From an uncultured Sphingorhabdus sp. (GTDB lineage Bacteria; Pseudomonadota; Alphaproteobacteria; Sphingomonadales; Sphingomonadaceae): DNA of 64,000 nt. The notes beneath the pieces were generated by a model. That model made no database searches, was not told the origin of the DNA, and saw nothing but the letters and a program-made list of their open reading frames with translations. The stretch is taken from positions 1,054,001-1,118,000 of the forward strand of contig CANMXN010000001.1 in NCBI GenBank assembly GCA_947501885.1. The letters run 5' to 3'. Numbering within the stretch: the first letter of the stretch is position 1; the number at the start of each line of letters is the position of its first letter. Both the position numbers and the translations under genes were made by a program. Below are positions 61,176 to 64,000 of the stretch, one piece after another.

Positions 61176-62003
61176 ATGAATAACAAACCTCATGATGGTG
61201 ATGCGATATTGCGCGTAGAAGGCCTAAACAATAGTTTCGGCTCGCAAGTGATCCATGACAATTTAGACCTTAAGCTGCGCAGAGGCGAGATATTGGGCGT
61301 TGTTGGTGGCAGCGGCACTGGCAAGTCCGTACTTATGCGCTCTATCATTGGTCTGCAAAAAGCAACGCATGGCAATATCCATATTTTTGATAATCATGTT
61401 TTCGGCGAAGATGCTCCATGTAATGACGATAATGATACAATTAGCAGAATCAATTATATTGACAGTGAAATACGCCGAAAATGGGGTGTATTATTCCAAG
61501 GCGGGGCACTATTTTCCACGCTAACAGTTGCAGAAAATATCCAGGTCCCCTTACGCGAATATTATCCACATTTCAGTCAAGGCTTGCTTGAAGAAATTGC
61601 AGCTTATAAAGTAAGATTAAGCGGATTACCCAGCAACGCAGCAGCGAAATATCCCTCGGAATTATCAGGCGGTATGAAAAAGCGTGCTGGCCTTGCTAGA
61701 GCATTGGCTCTCGATCCTGAATTGCTATTTCTAGACGAACCAACCGCAGGTCTTGATCCTATTGGGGCCGCTCAATTTGACAATTTAATCCGCGAACTGC
61801 AAACTGCTCTTGGCCTATCTGTATTCCTTATCACTCATGATCTGGACACATTATATGCCATATGTGATCGTATCGCTGTTCTTGCCGATAAACATGTGGT
61901 TGCCATCGGTACAATAGACGAATTATTGGCATTTGATCATCCATGGATTAATGAATATTTTCTTGGTCCACGGGGCCGCGCTGCCAATAATGCTGGTAAG
62001 TAA
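61176..62003 (+). CDS. mlaF: MlaF-type ABC transporter ATPase
   Basis: The 275-aa ATPase of the Mla lipid transporter. Walker A is GGSGTGKSVLMR, the signature motif is LSGGMKKRAGLARALALD, Walker B is LLFLDEPTAGLDP and the switch histidine is in LITHDLDTLY. The insertion between Walker A and the Q-loop (residues ~70-95, ENDDNDTISRI-like) is rather long but polar. Starts immediately after the permease stop; the MCE protein follows after 25 nt. Confidence 0.95.
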   Translation: MNNKPHDGDAILRVEGLNNSFGSQVIHDNLDLKLRRGEILGVVGGSGTGKSVLMRSIIGLQKATHGNIHIFDNHVFGEDAPCNDDNDTISRINYIDSEIRRKWGVLFQGGALFSTLTVAENIQVPLREYYPHFSQGLLEEIAAYKVRLSGLPSNAAAKYPSELSGGMKKRAGLARALALDPELLFLDEPTAGLDPIGAAQFDNLIRELQTALGLSVFLITHDLDTLYAICDRIAVLADKHVVAIGTIDELLAFDHPWINEYFLGPRGRAANNAGK

Positions 62004-62028
62004 GCAATGAAGAAGGCATAAGAAGTTT

Positions 62029-62991
62029 ATGGAAACAAGATCAAATTATGTAGTTGTAGGCATTGTCACCTTCATTCTTATCTTATTATTGGTTGTCTTC
62101 ACTATTTGGCTCGCGCGTTTTAGTGATGGTGAAACCAAAGAATATGATATTTTCTTTAAATCAGTGGGTGGCCTTAATAATGGTTCATCCGTGGCTTATT
62201 CGGGCGTGAATGTAGGGCAAGTCACGCGGGTTGGGCTATGGCGCAATGATCCAGAATTCGTCCGTGTTCGTATCGCTCTTGATGTGGATACACCCATTTT
62301 AGAAGGAACCGTAGCAACCATTTCGGGCGTTGGTTTCACAGGTGTTTCTGAACTACAATTAAGCGGTGGATTGCGCGGCGGCGTTGAAATCAAATGCCCA
62401 GACGTGGAACCAGAAGCAATTTGCCCCGATGGTGTGCCCGTTATCCCAACCAAACCTGGCGCGCTTGGGGAATTGCTTAACAATGCCCCCTTATTGGTCG
62501 AGAGAATGGCAACACTAACAGAACGCTTGACCATTCTTCTTTCCGATGAGAATCAAAAATCACTGAGTAATATCCTTACAAATGTTGACCGTTTGACCAA
62601 TGGATTGGCCGATCAAACACCCGATATCAATGCAACTATTAGGCAATCACAGAGGACATTGGTCCAAGCAGAAGAAACACTGCAAAAACTATCCACCCTA
62701 ACCGATAATACAGGGCAATTTTTAGACAAAAATGGGAATAAGGTTGTAAATGAACTTACGGAAACCCTTAAAACCGCGCGTAACAGTTTAGAAGCATTAG
62801 AAAACACATTGAATAATGCCAATCCATCGATTGAAAAGTTAAATACAGAGACCATCCCTGAGGCGAATAAATTGCTGCGTGATCTGCAACAATTATCATC
62901 AACCCTCAATTCCGTTAGCGATAAAATAGACCAACAAGGAGCCGGTGCATTATTAGGACCGCCGCCGCTCCCTGATTATGAACCGAAATGA
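62029..62991 (+). CDS. mlaD: MlaD-type MCE domain protein
   Basis: A 320-aa periplasmic lipid-binding component anchored by one N-terminal TM helix (VVVGIVTFILILLLVVFTIWLA). An MCE domain follows (SVGGLNNGSSVAYSGVNVGQVTRV to SGVGFTGVSELQLSGG), then a long helical coiled-coil tail (about 170-300, with many Asn/Thr/Leu heptads) and a proline-rich end. MCE hexamers form a hydrophobic tunnel for phospholipids. Its stop overlaps the next start by ATGA. Confidence 0.93.
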   Translation: METRSNYVVVGIVTFILILLLVVFTIWLARFSDGETKEYDIFFKSVGGLNNGSSVAYSGVNVGQVTRVGLWRNDPEFVRVRIALDVDTPILEGTVATISGVGFTGVSELQLSGGLRGGVEIKCPDVEPEAICPDGVPVIPTKPGALGELLNNAPLLVERMATLTERLTILLSDENQKSLSNILTNVDRLTNGLADQTPDINATIRQSQRTLVQAEETLQKLSTLTDNTGQFLDKNGNKVVNELTETLKTARNSLEALENTLNNANPSIEKLNTETIPEANKLLRDLQQLSSTLNSVSDKIDQQGAGALLGPPPLPDYEPK

Positions 62992-63596
62992 AGCAGGGCA
63001 ATATAGCTATGAAAATTACAAAATTATTACTCATAACACCTCTTATTTGCTTGCTCCCTTCGTGCGTGAGTTTAGGCAATACAGAGGCTCCTGCTGCATT
63101 TTTGGTATTAACCCCAACCAACAGCATTTCAGCAAACCAAGAAAGTGTCGGAAATGCCAATAATGCCATCATTGTTAATATTCCCGATACCCCAAGAAAA
63201 TTAGACACCAACCGTATACCTGTTCAAGTAAGTGACAGCAGTATAGCCTACGTCCAAGGTGCCTTTTGGTCCGATAAACCTGCGCGCCTCATGCAACAAT
63301 TAATTGCTGAAACAATTATAGCAACCACGGGGCAATTGGTGGTAGATGAGGCGCAAAGCGGCGGCAAAGCAAAGCAAAGAATATCTGGTACCTTATCAGA
63401 GTTCGGCGTGGTTGAAAGCGGCAGCTATGCCATTGTGCGCTTTGATGCCATCAAAATAAATGGTGAAAATATTATTGAGAAGAGACGGTTTGAAGCAAAA
63501 CGTGATATTTTTGAAATCACCGCATCTGATAGTGGCGCAGCTCTTAATAAAGCGGCCAATGATGTTGCTGAACAAATAGCAATATGGTCAAAATAA
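62988..63596 (+). CDS. ABC-type transport auxiliary lipoprotein (Mla/PqiC-like)
   Basis: A 202-aa lipoprotein of the family that accompanies MCE transporters (PqiC-like, PF03886). Residues 8-26 (KITKLLLITPLICLLPSC) end in a lipobox with Cys. The start overlapping mlaD gives seven extra polar residues; the internal ATG at 63009 would give a textbook signal peptide and may be the true one. The body shows beta-strands with PRKLDTNRIPVQVSDSSIAY, and KPARLMQQLIAETIIATTG is typical. It probably links the transporter to the outer membrane. Confidence 0.85.
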   Translation: MKQGNIAMKITKLLLITPLICLLPSCVSLGNTEAPAAFLVLTPTNSISANQESVGNANNAIIVNIPDTPRKLDTNRIPVQVSDSSIAYVQGAFWSDKPARLMQQLIAETIIATTGQLVVDEAQSGGKAKQRISGTLSEFGVVESGSYAIVRFDAIKINGENIIEKRRFEAKRDIFEITASDSGAALNKAANDVAEQIAIWSK

Positions 63597-63599
63597 CCA

Positions 63600-64000
63600 C
63601 TAAATCAGCGACTCATCTAGCTCCACATTAGGGATTTTTGATTCGAAGCCTTCCCCTTTTCTCCATTCGGGATGTGCTATAGAGACAATCTTAAACAATC
63701 GGCCCATTTCGCCTTCTCCTATCAGGCGATTGCGCGCATTATTTATATCTTCTGCTCTCTCAGGTTCTGATAGGATTAAATTATCGGCACGCACATGGAT
63801 CCCTAGATTCTGTAGCCAATCTCCCTGATCTATGGGGCCAGAAACTTGCATGTCCCGCATATTCGCAATATTGACAATTTCCATAAAATTTACATGTGCG
63901 GATAAATCACGCTCTCCTGGCTTCTCAAACGGATCAGCGAATCTGTGTTTTGAGACCGCTTGCAAAGTATTGCCGTGACCTATGTCATCATATCCATAAT
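63600..64000 (-). CDS. MidA/NDUFAF7-like SAM-dependent methyltransferase, C-terminal part (runs off window)
   Basis: The visible 133 codons are the C-terminal part; the frame is open to the window edge, so the track start (TTG) is artificial. The upstream in-frame residues read GYDDIGHGNTLQAVSKHRF, then FEKPGERDLSAHVNF, QGDWLQNLGIHVRADNL and EMGRLFKIVSIAHPEW, matching class I methyltransferases of the DUF185 (MidA/NDUFAF7) family. The mitochondrial member methylates an arginine in a complex I subunit; the bacterial substrate is not established. Convergent with the Mla lipoprotein gene, 3 nt apart. Confidence 0.88.
   Translation of the reverse strand, partial: YGYDDIGHGNTLQAVSKHRFADPFEKPGERDLSAHVNFMEIVNIANMRDMQVSGPIDQGDWLQNLGIHVRADNLILSEPERAEDINNARNRLIGEGEMGRLFKIVSIAHPEWRKGEGFESKIPNVELDESLI

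Noticed and set aside
1-64000. CRISPR array, rRNA operon or replication origin
   Set aside because: No regularly spaced repeats, no rRNA-like stretches and no DnaA-box or par cluster were seen in the window.

Overview
The window looks like a chromosomal segment of a Gram-negative alphaproteobacterium, most likely a sphingomonad (Sphingomonadales) of fairly low GC. This rests on gene content rather than a marker gene: Mla-type lipid transport, 67K-type SppA, a DUF3489/DUF2924/large serine recombinase set, a BigR-like ArsR regulator with a Blh-type sulfur cluster, and many outer-membrane or periplasmic lipoproteins. All calls come from reading the sequence and ORF track; no database search was possible.

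Layout. (1) 1-12.7 kb is ordinary housekeeping DNA: the start of hisS, an M61 peptidase, ppa, a small lipoprotein, sppA, a lipoprotein, tlyA, an acyl-CoA ligase, ggt, pyrD, a candidate small RNA with a perfect terminator, a 45-aa protein and tRNA-Thr(GGT). (2) 12.7-24.0 kb is a genomic island of visibly higher GC next to the tRNA: DUF3489, DUF2924 and a large serine recombinase, a few orphan ORFs, then a translationally coupled pair encoding a 1438-aa protein with TPR-like repeats and a PIN-like domain, and a 638-aa protein of unknown family. A broken IS6-type element closes it. (3) 24.0-32.6 kb is AT-rich accessory DNA: an operon for four exported proteins including an M48 metalloprotease, and a divergent operon of an exported SH3-like protein, a cytochrome P450 and an RND/MMPL-type exporter. 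(4) 32.6-33.0 kb holds relics of a tyrosine recombinase and of the same IS6 element.

(5) 33.0-46.9 kb is a large sulfide/sulfane-sulfur locus of two divergent transcription units. Leftward: an ETHE1/Blh-type persulfide dioxygenase, two half-size YeeE/YedE proteins, a TIGR01244-type sulfurtransferase/phosphatase, an SQR-like flavoprotein, a SulP transporter, a bd-type quinol oxidase (two subunits plus a DUF2474 small protein absent from the ORF track), a full-size YeeE transporter and a small membrane protein. Rightward: peroxiredoxin, ArsR regulator, ICMT/PEMT-like methyltransferase, DsrE protein, second peroxiredoxin, Crp/Fnr regulator, YgaP-like DUF2892 protein and rhodanese. Together they would take in sulfur compounds, oxidise sulfide and persulfide, carry or detoxify sulfane sulfur and keep respiration running when sulfide poisons haem-copper oxidases.

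(6) 46.9-53.1 kb is a second accessory stretch: IS3-type and IS6 relics, a small XRE regulator, a zinc-ribbon membrane protein, a prophage-derived trio (terminase large subunit, DUF5681 protein, ParB-methyltransferase fusion) and an orphan gene with TCCCTGT repeats around its start. (7) 53.1-64.0 kb returns to core genes: a sugar isomerase-like lipoprotein, small conserved proteins, a threonine-aldolase-like enzyme, a DMT transporter, an epimerase, PgeF, a DASS transporter, the Mla ABC transporter operon and the end of a MidA/NDUFAF7-like methyltransferase.

The best candidates for something undescribed are the TPR/PIN-like two-gene module on the recombinase island and the exported-SH3/P450/RND operon. 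Regulation of the sulfur locus is also odd, because its BigR-like repressor appears to lack the usual persulfide-sensing cysteine pair.
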